Positions 48,501 to 59,760 of a DNA stretch of 64,000 nucleotides are shown here, piece after piece (within the stretch, counting starts at the first letter, position 1; the number at the start of each line of letters is the position of its first letter). The notes under the pieces are model-generated. The model was not told where the DNA came from and ran no database searches. It saw only the letters and a program-made list of their open reading frames with translations. A program made the position numbers and the translations under genes. The stretch comes from Trema orientale (taxonomy: Eukaryota; Streptophyta; Magnoliopsida; Rosales; Cannabaceae): the NCBI GenBank assembly GCA_002914845.1, contig JXTC01000030.1, positions 391,654 through 455,653 of the forward strand, given 5' to 3'.

Positions 48501-49439
48501 TATTTAATTGTCATTGAGCAATTTCATCGAGCATTTGGAGTGCAACAATTCAACTTCTAATAATTCTATACAATTTTGTCAACCACTTGTCTACTTCGAA
48601 TACTTTTGTATATTATGGCATATATGACTGTATGCATATAAGATAAAAGAAACGAAAATAATAGGAAAAATCTGATCAATTTTCAATACATCTCAGGTTA
48701 AAACAACTAAGCAAATACCTCACAGACTAATTTATCATCAGAAAAATAAATAAGCCTCGATACTCCAGTTGTCTATATTTCAAATAACAAAATTAAAGCT
48801 AAAGAAACCGAAAAGAAAAACCACAAAATGGAGGTCAAGCTCCTATGTATCATTCACAATCTTGGAAGAAGAAGAATAAAAAAATCCATCAAAAAGGTCT
48901 TGAGAAATATAAGATGTTGAGTTCTCATAGCTTTGAATTAATACCCATCAACCTATCTTGATTATCCTTGTACATGCTCATAACTTGGACCAGAGAGCTT
49001 ACATTAGCTACTATTATTCAGGGTTTTACAGAGCTTCTTCTAAATCTTCCTCTGTTTTTTTGTCGATAATGAGAGGAAACAAATAAATAAAGAAGTGAAA
49101 TCTTATTGGAAGGGAGTAAATAATACTCGGAAGAATCATGTGTGCAAGAAAAAAGAGTTTATAGAGTGATAAGCAAATTTGGGTATTTTTCAACAAAAAG
49201 ACCGTATTATTGGTATTCTTTTTCAAAAGGTAGTACTAGGTGTCTTTTTCCTAAAATTTTTCGACCCTAAAAATTCATAAAAAGCCACATTAGTCCTACT
49301 CGTGTTGCTTTCCGACGCTATCTATTTTTTAACACAGCCTGAGTACTGATTTGGGCTTCTCACATAAATTCGGATCCCGTCCAAGGTCCAAAAAATTATA
49401 AATCCCTGACATTTTTGGGGGGAGGGGGGGGGCTTTTAG
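48501..49439. other. Intergenic DNA
   Basis: No exon or repeat with clear ends. A G-run (49,419-49,432) marks the edge of the next repeat. Confidence 0.45.
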
Positions 49440-50060
49440 CCAAATGATCGAATTTTGGATAATTGTTTGTAAAAAAAATATTTATAAAAATTGACCTTTC
49501 AAAAGATCAATTTCTAAAATAGTCATTTTTTACACCTATTTAATAAATGACTGTTTTATAATTTTATTTTGATAAATGACTATTTTTTAGTTGATCTATT
49601 TTTTTTAAAGTAAATTAATTTTTTATAAAGTAAATCAATTTTTGAAAAAATAAAGAAATCAATATATTTTGATATGCTAAATATGAAAAAGGCCATTTTT
49701 TAAGTAATTTTCAAAATTCGATCATTTTTTAACAGTATTTGAAAAAAGGCCATTTTGCAAACTATGATCTAAAATTCGGCCGTTTAGCTAAAAGGCCAAT
49801 TATAAAATAGCCCTTTTTCAAATACTATTAAAAAAGGCTGAATTTTAAAAAATTATTTATAAAATGACCATTTTCATATTTAGTATATCAAAATATATTG
49901 ATTTATTTTTTCAAAAATTGATTTACTTTATAAAAGATAGATCAACTAAAAAACGGTTGTATCAAAATAAAATTATAAAACGGTCATTTATTAAATTGGT
50001 GTAAAAATGACCATTGTTTAAATTGATCTGAAATTAAAAAAAAGGCCATTTCTTACAAAT
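49440..50060. mobile_element. Large inverted repeat (two ~280-bp arms)
   Basis: The left arm (about 49,440-49,790) and the right arm (about 49,800-50,060) are inverse copies. Examples: 'taataaatgactgttttata' against 'tataaaacggtcatttatta', 'ttttagttgatctatttttt' against 'gatagatcaactaaaaaacg', and 'tcaatatattttgatatgct' against 'agtatatcaaaatatattga'. The spacer is very short, so transcripts would form a near-complete hairpin. A single arm of the family is at 1690-2052. Confidence 0.75.
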
Positions 50061-50074
50061 TCTCTTTTTGTTTT

Positions 50075-50360
50075 TGGAGAAATCCCAGATTTATTTAGGA
50101 AATATCACTTTTTCAAGTTGATTGAAAAATATACTTTTTAAATATATTTTAAGAATATCATTTTTCTTCAAAATTGATAATTTCAAAGGTATTCGAGGTA
50201 ACCAATCGAGTTACTTGAGGTAACTTGCTGTTTTATCTCAAGTACATTAACCAGTTACCTAAAGTACCTAATTAATTAGTAAAAAAGTGGTATTTTTTTA
50301 AACATCTTCAAAAGTGGTATTTTTTCTGAATAAATCGAGAATTATTCAATTTGGTTTCAA
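50075..50360. repeat. Foldback repeat with GAGGTAAC core
   Basis: Arms with 'gaaatatcactttttcaag' and 'aaaagtggtattttttctga' are inverse, and the core has GAGGTAACCAATCGAGTTAC and ACCAGTTACCTAAAGTACC. The plan resembles the GGTAACTAGT family but the sequence is different. Confidence 0.4.
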
Positions 50361-50725
50361 AAATTTTATCATATAAAAATAATTTCTTTCTTTCTTCTTC
50401 TTTTCCCCTCTCCCCCCCCCTCCCCCCCGGAAAGAACTGATTTTTGTACTATTTAGTTTCTTTTTTTAAATAGTAGCAAAATGGCTGGTACTTCTATATA
50501 TATAGATGATGTACTAAGTCTAACGTCTACTAAACTGTAATAAAATGCATTGTAAAGAGATTAATAAGTGAAATGAGAATAGAGAAGAATTAGAAATAAT
50601 GAGTAGGAAAGTGTAGGATTTTCTTTCTTGTATTTCTATTTAGTATTTAAAATCTATTTGGTATGTAAAATACATTTAAGAAAAGTATAATTTAGTAACA
50701 GTATACGTACATAGAGTTAGTATAT

Positions 50726-50919
50726 TAAGGGCCTGTTTGACATGGCTTCCAAAGATCATTTAGAGCCTAAAAATTACTTTTTGGAGGTGTTTGGATGAAT
50801 TTTTAGAAGATCTTTTTTTAATTAGAAGACCTTTTTAATGAAGCATGGATTAGCTTTTCCAGAAAGATTTTCTGGAGCTTTTACTTCAGGAAGTAAAAGT
50901 TATCCCAAATGGTCCCTAA
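50726..50919. mobile_element. Tourist-like MITE with TAA target duplication
   Basis: A 188-bp element (50,729-50,916) starts GGGCCTGTTTGACATGG and ends CCCAAATGGTCCC, imperfect inverted repeats. TAA flanks it on both sides (50,726-50,728 and 50,917-50,919), the target type of PIF/Harbinger elements. There is no coding capacity. Confidence 0.65.
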
Positions 50920-51280
50920 GTAACTCTAGTATATCAATTGATATATATATATATCCATTGTAAAAACTAATTTATTCACCCATTTAATTATAAAGCGAAG
51001 TTAAGTGCACCTAAAAATAAACTTAGAAAACTTAGTTTTAAGTCTAAATAACTAAATTTCCCTTCTTTTACCATTATCATGCCTATCGATTTTTCATAAT
51101 GAATTTAATTCGTTGTTTAATATTTTAATCCAGATTTAAAACTTTTAAGTACTTGTGAAATTATTAGTTGTTAATTTTCATATAATGTTTTGAAATTATT
51201 TGTGAAAATGAAACAAATCATTAAATAATATTTTATTATAAATTATTCTATATTATACGTATTAAACAACTATATCAAGT

Positions 51281-51315
51281 TGATGCATAAAAAGACAGAG
51301 TTGAATACCTTAGGA

Positions 51316-51367
<52 letters not shown>

Positions 51368-51700
51368 TAGATTTATTTTAATTACTAGATTATTTTAATT
51401 TTGAGTAACTAGTTTTATATTTCCTGATTTTATTAGTTTCTAGTTTTCATTTACTTTCATCGTGAGTTTCTAGTTTTTATTTACTTTCATAGTTGTGTCC
51501 AATTGCCTATCTATAAATAGACTTAGTAATTGCTTTCCAAACCGTGAATGAATAAATATTAAGTGATTATTGACTTTTCTCCCTTAATGAATAAATACTA
51601 ATTCTATTGTTTTTCTAGCTATTCACCTATTTCTACCCTATTTTTCTTCACCATTTGCTATTCTACCTAGTCTCTTTCTAAGATCTGATCTTATTCTACA
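51281..51700 (+). repeat. 5' LTR of the decayed retrotransposon
   Basis: It starts TGATGCATAAAAAGACAG and contains an ATT microsatellite (51,319-51,364) and the TATA box CTATAAATAGAC. It ends near TTATTCTACA. The end is set by loss of similarity to the 3' copy. Confidence 0.65.
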
Positions 51701-52282
51701 TCAATTTCATATCCAAGCCTTGTTTACTTTCCTCTTGCCTATCCTTTAAATTTTTTTCTTCTGTATTCTAGAAAAAAAAATCATCAGTCTTTATTTTTTC
51801 AATTTTCGTATTATAAAAAAAATTAGTTGCTTCCCAATAAACCCTAACAGCAGTAGTCTCTTTTAACCACAAAAAAAAAAAAAAAGCGAAGACAACTATA
51901 ACCTACGATCTACTTGAGCCACTGTTACCATCTTGTGCCGCCCATTGCCTCAACTTTCACAAGACTTCTCAATGAGTCTAGAATTAAGCATTTTGCAAAA
52001 AAGTCCCTGCTTAGTGAATTGCAATTTTGCCCAGATTTGAAGATATTTACATTAGTATCTCTAGAACACTTTGGGTAATATTTCTACACATTGATACTTT
52101 ATCTTATGATTTTATTAGTTGGAAAATTGATTTTATCTATTTTGATCTATGCTAATTTATTAAACATGAATTCTTAAAACTCTAATTATTATTAACAATA
52201 CTACCTTGACCCTTATCTTGTTACCCGATATACCTATGAGCCTTATTCACCTCCCCAATACTGTAGACAACTTAAAGAAGTT

Positions 52283-52497
52283 CCTAAATATGATGGTTAC
52301 CTAGATTCACATATATTTTTGGAATAGATGAGTTATTTGGAAGGTTTTTTTGAATGACATGATTTTGATGATGAAAGATATATTCGTTTTATTGGTTGGA
52401 CATCAATTGGTTCTGCTAAGTATTATTGGCATAAATTGGTATAGGAATTTAACCGCTTAAATTATAGGCCTTTGTGGGTTGAGATTAAAGAAAATTA
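52283..52497 (+). pseudogene. Broken gag fragment of the LTR retrotransposon
   Basis: In one frame the peptide keeps the shape of a retrotransposon gag core: PKYDGYLD, FLE, SYLEGFFE, HDFDDERYIRFIGW, GSAKYYWHKLV and EFNRLNYRPLW. Three in-frame stops break it: TAG at 52,325, TGA at 52,355 and TAG at 52,442. At least the first falls where gag proteins usually have Trp, and each stop is one G-to-A change from TGG. The gene cannot be expressed intact. Confidence 0.65.
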
Positions 52498-53178
52498 GAA
52501 GAAAAATTCGTTTTACCCTAGTATCAAAAACAAAGGTTCCCTACCTTAAGTAACTCCGTTCCCTTTAGATGTGTAACCTCTCATGTTAGTCAATCTCGTA
52601 TTCATTGTGTCATCCAATGTAGTGTTAGCTATGTTATATATACTACAACTCATTATGGCTAATATGAGTTTACTCCAGATTATAAATCCCACATTGACAA
52701 AAATTTGATAGATATTAGAGCCCAAGTGGACCACATAAGTCAACATTACCAAAGGATGAAAACTAGTACATATAACATACAACCTCCCCACTCTGATGAC
52801 CTAATTATAGAACAATACTCAACTATAGGTGAGTTCATCATAGCTTCTCAATCTAGTGATTCTATTCTATCATCTGTTATTCCTAGTCAACATACACATC
52901 AACTTCTAAAACTTAGATCAAATGCATGTTTATTTGATTTTTTTTTTTCTAACATGACTGTTGGACTAGTTTCCACTGTGAGAGAATTTATTGAGAAGTA
53001 AGATGTTCAAACACATCCCGTGATCCAGAGAGAGTAGAACAAGTGTGAAAGTTTAGATCCTATATCGTTATCAAGCATCAAGACTTTTGCTTGTCGATTT
53101 TTCTCTGTTTTAGATTGCTTATTTATGATATATTTAATTTTTAACTCGTCAGAGTTGAGTTCTCGAACCCCGGGAGAA

Positions 53179-53204
53179 TGATATAGAAAAAGAGTTGCAT
53201 ATAT

Positions 53205-53235
<31 letters not shown>

Positions 53236-53558
53236 AACAATAATAATTAGATTTATTTTAATTTTGAGTAACTAGTTTTATAAATCCTGGTTTCGTTAGT
53301 TTCTAGTTTTTATTTAGTTTTCTAACTGTATCCAATTGCCTATTTATAAATAGGCTTAGCTATGTAATTACTTTTCAGACTATGAATGGATGAATATTGA
53401 GTGATTATTGAGTTTTCTCTCTCTATGATTCTTCTTCTCTTTAGGTTCTTGATCTACTGTTATTACTTTTCTAGCTATTCACATATATTTACCCTAATTC
53501 TCTTCACCCTTTATTATTCTACCTATTCTTTTTCTAATTTTTTATGTTATCCTAATCA
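53179..53558 (+). repeat. 3' LTR of the decayed retrotransposon
   Basis: It starts TGATATAGAAAAAGAGTTGC, contains an AAT microsatellite (53,203-53,247) and TTATAAATAGGC, and ends near CCTAATCA. It aligns with the 5' LTR over most of its length. Confidence 0.65.
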
Positions 53559-54078
53559 CTAGCTTTAATTAACAATTAATCTAATTTTCTTGTACAAAAA
53601 TTTTAATTATATTTTTATTTATTTTTCTTAAATTAAATTATACAAAAAATCATTATATAAATTCTATATGAAAATATTTTTTGTAAACTATAATTAATGA
53701 TAATCATGCATGTGCTTGTGCTCGTATCATACTCGATATAGCTATTAATCATATTATATTATACTTATTTTTCTGCCAGCCCATTTTAGCAACTCTATTC
53801 AGGTAGATTTCACCTTTCCAACACCAATATGATAAGCTCTTTTTGGCTTATGAAAAAGAAAATGAAAATAGCATGAAAAGATCGAAAAAAAAGTTGTTGT
53901 TTAATAGGAAGGAAAATTTTAATTTATTTCAAAATCTATAATGCAACTAGGGGTGCACATCGAGAAGATTTTCATCTTCTTTTTTTAAACTTTTTTATTT
54001 GAATTTGAGGAAAGGGTGAACAAAAACTGATAGAATCGAATAAGGTTCGGTTATTTTAGTTTTCAATTCTTGGTTCAT

Positions 54079-57000
54079 GTTACGACCGGAAATCCAAAGT
54101 CTAACTTTTGGGTAATTTTAAATGTAGACATAAATAAACAATGAATTAGTAAACCCCGAAACAAATAAATACTTGAGCTTTTCACATTGGTCCTCAAAAT
54201 GTTATCATTTTCATATCAAGAACTCTCTTGTCTACCAAAGAAATTATTATTTAAAGTCTTTAAAAAAAATAATTATTTCAGTGAAAATAAGTTGAGTCGG
54301 AAAAACTCTTATCCTTATGAACATGAGATTCATAAATTGATTTCACTCGTTTCTTAAAACTAGTTTTAAAGGAAAACTACCAAAATTATAACTATTTGTA
54401 ATTTTGAAAACTCGCTCCTTAAAAACCATAATGTTCCTTTTTAAACCCCAAGTCTTCAAATAGTAGTAAAGACATCCTCATACACCTACTTAACATAATA
54501 CATGAAATCTGGCTAAATAGTTTACTTAAAAGCAAGAAAGAGTGAGGTTTGAATACTAGCCAAGACACAAGGAGCGCTACAGATATGAATCAATAACGTA
54601 CCCATCCACAGAAATCTTATCCCAAACAAACAATACCTGAAAGAGAATGAAAAGAAGAGGGTAAACTTAAAAGCCCAGTAGGAAACCCAATTTATCATTT
54701 CGGAAACCGTTTTCTCCATTAAATTCCTGTATGATTAATTATGCTGAGAAACACTCATATCCATATAAATAAATCTAATCCAGAAAGTTCATGAGTGGAA
54801 GTATGTCAGTAAAGTAAAAAAATTTGTATGCAGCCCCAACTAGCTCAATACCCACGAGCTCATGCAACCTCATCACGGAGTTGGAACAACTCCTTTCCTG
54901 ATTACTAATCCCAGGATACTAGAAGGACACCCTAATGTCTCACCTGCCAAATCAAAGGGGTACCGTATGCCTACACCTAAACAACTCCTTTCCTGATTAC
55001 TAATCCCAGGATACCAGAAGGACACCCTAATGTCTCACCTGCCAAATCAGAGAGGTACCGTATGCCTACACCTACCAGATGGGAGTAACCATAGGAGAGG
55101 CAATACCCTCTGCCTGATTACCAATCCCGAATTATCGGAAGGACACCCACATGACTCGCTTGCTGAATTGGAGGGGCACCGAATGCCTACACCTGTTGGG
55201 TGGGAGTAACCAGAAAGGAAACCTGTTCATAATATAGACTAGTTCAAATGCCTTGAGCTCACATTACCTTGTCTTATCCCAGAACACTCGCATCGTGTGA
55301 ATCAACACCCTGAGTTCAAATCCCGAACTCAAATCCCGAGCTCAAATATACATATGGTCATGTATCCTGGACCTCTATGTGGGTCTACTGTCTTATAACC
55401 AACGGTCTAGCATCCGCACTCTAGCAACTAGAAAGCCCCACGTAGATTTATAGACTCTGCATCAACGGTAGAGCCCAACCACAAACTATGTGTCTCGTAA
55501 CACCCAAATACCTATGGTGTGGTCCTAAAGCACCTATCACAACTACTACCCTTGAATTACTATACCATACTTACTATTTCCACTCACGGAAAACTGGCAG
55601 CATAACTACTATACTTTGGACAAATCTCAAAGTTCCAACCTGTGTAGAAAGTACTTACAAACCACACAACATATTCTACAATCATCTCAATTTCACTAGG
55701 CACTTTATATATTCATAAAAAATCCATAACAATCATATTAATCACAATATGCCACATATTCGAATCTTCATGGAAACAATCCCAACATCTAGACTTTCAC
55801 GAAAAGCATCCACTAGCATACCATGACAATTTACACTCAACTTATACCTACCAAGCAATTTGTATAATCATTTCAAACTATAAAATCCATATTTTTCACG
55901 ATATGTCACAAAATCAAGTTTTTATGCAAAAAGATATGGAAAATAGGTAGTTGAGTCCCTTACTTCGACAAAGTAGAGATATAACTCCAAAGAGTGCGCT
56001 TGGTGTCATTTGGCAGTCATTTGGGGGGTTCAGAGGTTTTTTTCGGACTTTTGATTACTTGCTTTGAAACTTCGTTTTTCCAATGGAGCCTCAAACTAAG
56101 GAACGGACCTCACCATCAAACTCCTAATATCCAAGTTAGTTAGGTTAGATATATAACTTGTCCGATTTGAGGTTGGGCCGAACCCGGCTCGTAGAATGCA
56201 AAACGAGACAAAATCTGAGCCGTTTGATTTCATTTTTCGTGTCTGTCACCAAACATAATTAATATATATATATCATTCATCATCATTTCACGAGTAGATT
56301 CTAATAATGATATTAAACTTACAATCCAATAGTCGGATCAAAAGTCAACTCCAAGTTTCAAACATATTCAAAAATTGTCCAAAGTGTTCAGAATTAAACG
56401 GGGCAAAATGGCGGTTCGAGACACTCACCACTTGATTGCTCACGTCAAGACAAAGCCGAGGAGACTGATTTTGTGACCCACAGTGGTCGGAGGTGGCGAC
56501 TTGGCTGGAAATCACTCCCGGGCCTCTCGAGCTCTTGCCGGCGGTACACAGCATGGTTGGCCGTGGGACTTCGGCGGTGAGCTCCCCTAAGGCCAGCGCT
56601 TCCATGCCTGGCAGTAGCTCGGCTTGACAGTGGTAGGAGGTGGCTCGTCGGAGGAACGCTGTGTCCTCGGGGCTTCGTCGGCTGGGCAGGTCACAGAGAG
56701 AGACAAGAGAAGAGAGTGAGGAAGAAGGAAAGTGTGGGCACGTGACTCAATTAAAAGGATACCAATTTTGCAAATAGGTCCCTGGCCCCAAATGTCTCTC
56801 ATTTATGCCCAAAAAAATTTACCGTTTAGTCCCCATTTTCCAAATACATTTTCACTTAAGCACAAGTTTAATTTTTTTTTTTTAAATCCCCACCATTTAT
56901 AAATTCCAAAATTGACAAAATGGCCATTTTACCCTTTAATTTTCTAGGTTGAGTCAATTTTTGGGATATTTGATTTTGGATAAAAATGAATAATAATTAA

Positions 57001-57190
57001 AAGAAAAAATATATATATTTATAATGTTTCGGGAATTTTAAAATCTAACTCCTAAATATAGGTTTTGGACTTTATTTTAGACTATATAATGGTCCAAATA
57101 TGAAAGGAAAAATCATATTTATCTTTTTTCTTTGTTTTTAAATATAAACAATTTCGTGTTAGGTTCGGGTCACGTTTTGTTTTGGTTTAT
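54079..57190. mobile_element. Probable LTR-retrotransposon relic (long LTR)
   Basis: The left end TGTTACGACCGG matches a common start of long plant LTRs, and a phrase GGTTCGGGTCACG near 57,165-57,177 may be the worn inverse end. Inside are a 95-bp tandem repeat, CT/GC-rich sequence at 56.4-56.75 kb and minus-strand frames without family matches. I found no second LTR, gag or pol, so a solo LTR is the best guess. The right limit is uncertain. Confidence 0.35.
54885..55196. repeat. 95-bp tandem repeat, two close copies and one diverged
   Basis: AACAACTCCTTTCCTGATTA starts at 54,885 and again at 54,980, with the units nearly identical. A third, diverged unit with 'ctgattaccaatcccga', 'ggaaggacaccca' and 'gaatgcctacacct' lies at about 55,109-55,196. 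A shared GGGAGTAACC phrase follows units 2 and 3. Confidence 0.8.
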
Positions 57191-57364
57191 TTTTTGGTTC
57201 GAGATACTGGGTCAGGTCTACGAGGATTTTGTTTTTCCCTATTTCTAACCATAGACTACTATTTCAAAGTTTGGTCTGTAAGAGTACCTTAATGATTTAA
57301 AACTAACATGTGATGGAAACGTTTCCACTTAGTTTTCTCTAGAATTCAGATGATTTAGAATTTG

Positions 57365-57955
57365 ATATTTGAGATAACTGCCAAAAAAAAAAAAAAAAAA
57401 TGCTCTGAAGTATGATTTTTCTTCAATTTTAAATATTTTTTGGCTTACGTAAAATTATATTTTTACATTGTAAAGCTCTACAAGTTTGTACCTTCTGTGT
57501 ACAAATTGAGAGATTTTTTGTGCCAACTATTTTAAGTTATTTTCAATAAATTTTTTGTGTTAGTCAGTATAAATAAGATATTTCCTAGATCAGATTCCGT
57601 GTTTAATAAAAAATTTAATGGTCAATTTATATACATAATATACATATTTGTAGAGATTTGAAATATAAAAATATAATTCTCATAAGCTAAAAAGAGTAAT
57701 GCTAAAGGACACTATATGGTGCTCAACATCACATGATGTGTGAGTCTGTTATTGGCTGATTAAAATTATATTTCAGGTGGGACTCATTTGAGACCCAATT
57801 TATTGATTAAATCACCCAATAACATAATTACATCTCATTGTGGTGCTGGACACCACAAGTGCCTTATAACATTGCTGAAAAAAATATAGTTAAAATTATT
57901 AAAAAAAATTCATATCTCAAGATATTTTTTTCCAGTTAATCCTTTTTTCTAAATA
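57365..57955. mobile_element. Foldback element interrupted by a nested MITE
   Basis: The left part ('tctgaagtatgatttttctt', 'tctacaagtttgtaccttct', 'ttattttcaataaatttttt') is the inverse of the right part ('catatttgtagagatttgaa', 'aattcatatctcaagatatt'). It is related to the repeat at 43,565. The right arm is split by a separate element at 57,698-57,890. Confidence 0.5.
57698..57890. mobile_element. Nested MITE
   Basis: The left end GAGTAATGCTAAAGGACACT and the right end 'gtgccttataacattgctg' form an imperfect inverted repeat that extends into TGGTGCTCAACATCACA and TGTGGTGCTGGACACCACA. It lies inside the right arm of the 57,365 foldback element, so it arrived later. Confidence 0.6.
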
Positions 57956-59489
57956 AATAATTACAAAATAACAGGTCTAAACCAATATATATTTGCTCTT
58001 TTTGAAATGAGCTTAGCTAGGACAAAGTAATGAGCACGAGGAAACCCGTCGGTCAATAGAAGCAACCATAACAGACGTAATTATGACAATAAAGCGAAAA
58101 GAAAATCCATTCCAAAGGAAACCTCCTGTGACTTGTCTCTCTCAACGCACACAAAGACTGAAAGAAAGCGTAGCTAAACTGAGCATTTTACGAACCAAAC
58201 TTTTTTGCATTGGAGAGTGTTAAGCGACCACTGTACAAACAAGCTTCATGAACTTAGTACATAGCTATACTATCTACGTACCTAGCTTAGCTATATTAAT
58301 AGACCCTTGCCACATCATCATTTCCTCACTACCGTACCACCTTTGATGCTACGCAACAAAAGCCCTGTGTTATGATCCCCCTCTCCCTCCCTAAAAAGCC
58401 CTATACGACACTCAAAAGAAGTCGTACTTCAATTCCCAACACGCATTCATTTCATTTTATATAGCTGATTCTTTTAACAGTGTGTCTGTGACACCACAAT
58501 GAGTACCTGCATTTTGGGGTAAAAAGCATGTAAATATGCAAGCAAGGCCAACCCCAGCCTAGTTTTGAGTAAACTTTATTAAAAGAAGAAGGGTCTCTTT
58601 TTTTTTTTTTTTCTTTTGAGTATTAAGGTTTATTTTATGTATGCTCCGTAACTATACAGAATGTCTAAATATACCTCTTGGATTTTTACTCTTCCTACTA
58701 CTAAATCGTCATTTTAACAAGAAAAAACAGACGAAAAATAGGGTCATACAGCAAAATAATTATATTTTATATAGGTCTATTTTAAGTAAATATCTATTTT
58801 TTTCCCCAAATATTATAGCAAAAAAACTGGTATATTTGTGTGTATATTAGGTGTAAAATATAATGTACACAATATAAAAATTAATATTAATGTACTCAGA
58901 ATATAAACTAAAGCGGTTATATAATTAGATATATAAGTGTAAATATATAAATCCGATCATTTAGATATAAAAAGAGAAAATTAAACATTTGTTAAAATGA
59001 AGTGTATAAAAGGCCATGCATACTGTTATTTTGTAGAAATATATTGTAAGTGTCATAAATTTATCTATGGCCCCAAATTATGTAGAATATTACATATCTA
59101 ATTACGTCCTCATAAATTTATTAGAAGTTATTTCAAGTTTATTCATCAATCTGCTAAAATCGTTTTTCTTTCACGAAAACACATTGAAAATATTGATTAT
59201 AAGTTTTATAACTTTAGAATGTTAGTTGAAAATTCAGATAAGCATTTGAGACTGAAATCTGTAAAATCATAGGTTCCATTTTTCATCTTATGGCCCAAAT
59301 ATGAGTGACTATTTTAGTGATTCAGGGGCTAGAAGTTGAAATTTTTAATAAGTTAGGGATCATATTGAGATACTTAAATATACTCAGCCTCAGGGGCAAA
59401 CATTGGAGGAAAAAACGAGGAAAAAAAGAAGGGGTTAAAATTTATGAGATGGAGTAACGGGGGAAGTGGGTAAAAATAAAGTCAAAAGC
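57956..59489. other. Intergenic DNA
   Basis: Mixed to AT-rich sequence with no exon that matches a known family. The minus-strand and plus-strand frames here are short and low in complexity. Confidence 0.45.
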
Positions 59490-59499
59490 AGCTTTTATC

Positions 59500-59760
59500 A
59501 TTTCTCTCATTTATATATACACAGCCCCCGTGATGATCCCCTGGCTAATGGTAGTATGCCATGTGTCACTTCCTAGGACGCTGTAGTGGTCACTGCATAT
59601 TTTCAGAGCCCGCGTGCGCCCACTAGGGCTATATATAAGCCTTCGCAGTCTTTGGCAGTCACCTCCACAAGACCATATGACCGTGACCGCGGTCCAGGGA
59701 TCTTACCATGGCCATTAATGTTCATCAGATTCTTATAGCACGAAAAAATAAATTTGATAG
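59500..59760. other. GC-richer island with a TATA-like box, nature unknown
   Basis: It stands out from AT-rich surroundings. It has CTATATATAAGCC at 59,628-59,640, a perfect 10-bp palindrome GACCGCGGTC near 59,685, and several GGTCAC/GTGTCAC phrases. It could be a promoter with the start of a non-coding transcript, or a worn repeat. I found no open frame, hairpin or splice pattern to decide. Confidence 0.3.

Larger units (their letters stand above)
51281..53558 (+). mobile_element. Decayed Ty3/gypsy-like LTR retrotransposon, internally deleted
   Basis: Two direct repeats of about 380-420 bp (51,281-51,700 and 53,179-53,558) share an ATT/AAT-rich start, 'agatttattttaattttgag', 'taactagttttat', 'gtatccaattgcctat', a TATAAATAG box and 'ttctagctattcac'. 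The second is preceded by CCCCGGGAGAA, a possible purine tract, and starts TGATATAG. The interior is only about 1.5 kb and holds a broken gag. No pol remains. The LTRs differ at many sites, so the insertion is old. No target duplication could be matched. Confidence 0.72.

Noticed and set aside
56345..56802. Two minus-strand frames of 71 and 86 aa
   Set aside because: They lie in a probable LTR relic, lack family motifs and are not linked by convincing splice sites.
59649..59672. Phrase resembling part of miR394
   Set aside because: It lacks five bases of the mature sequence and no star strand is found.
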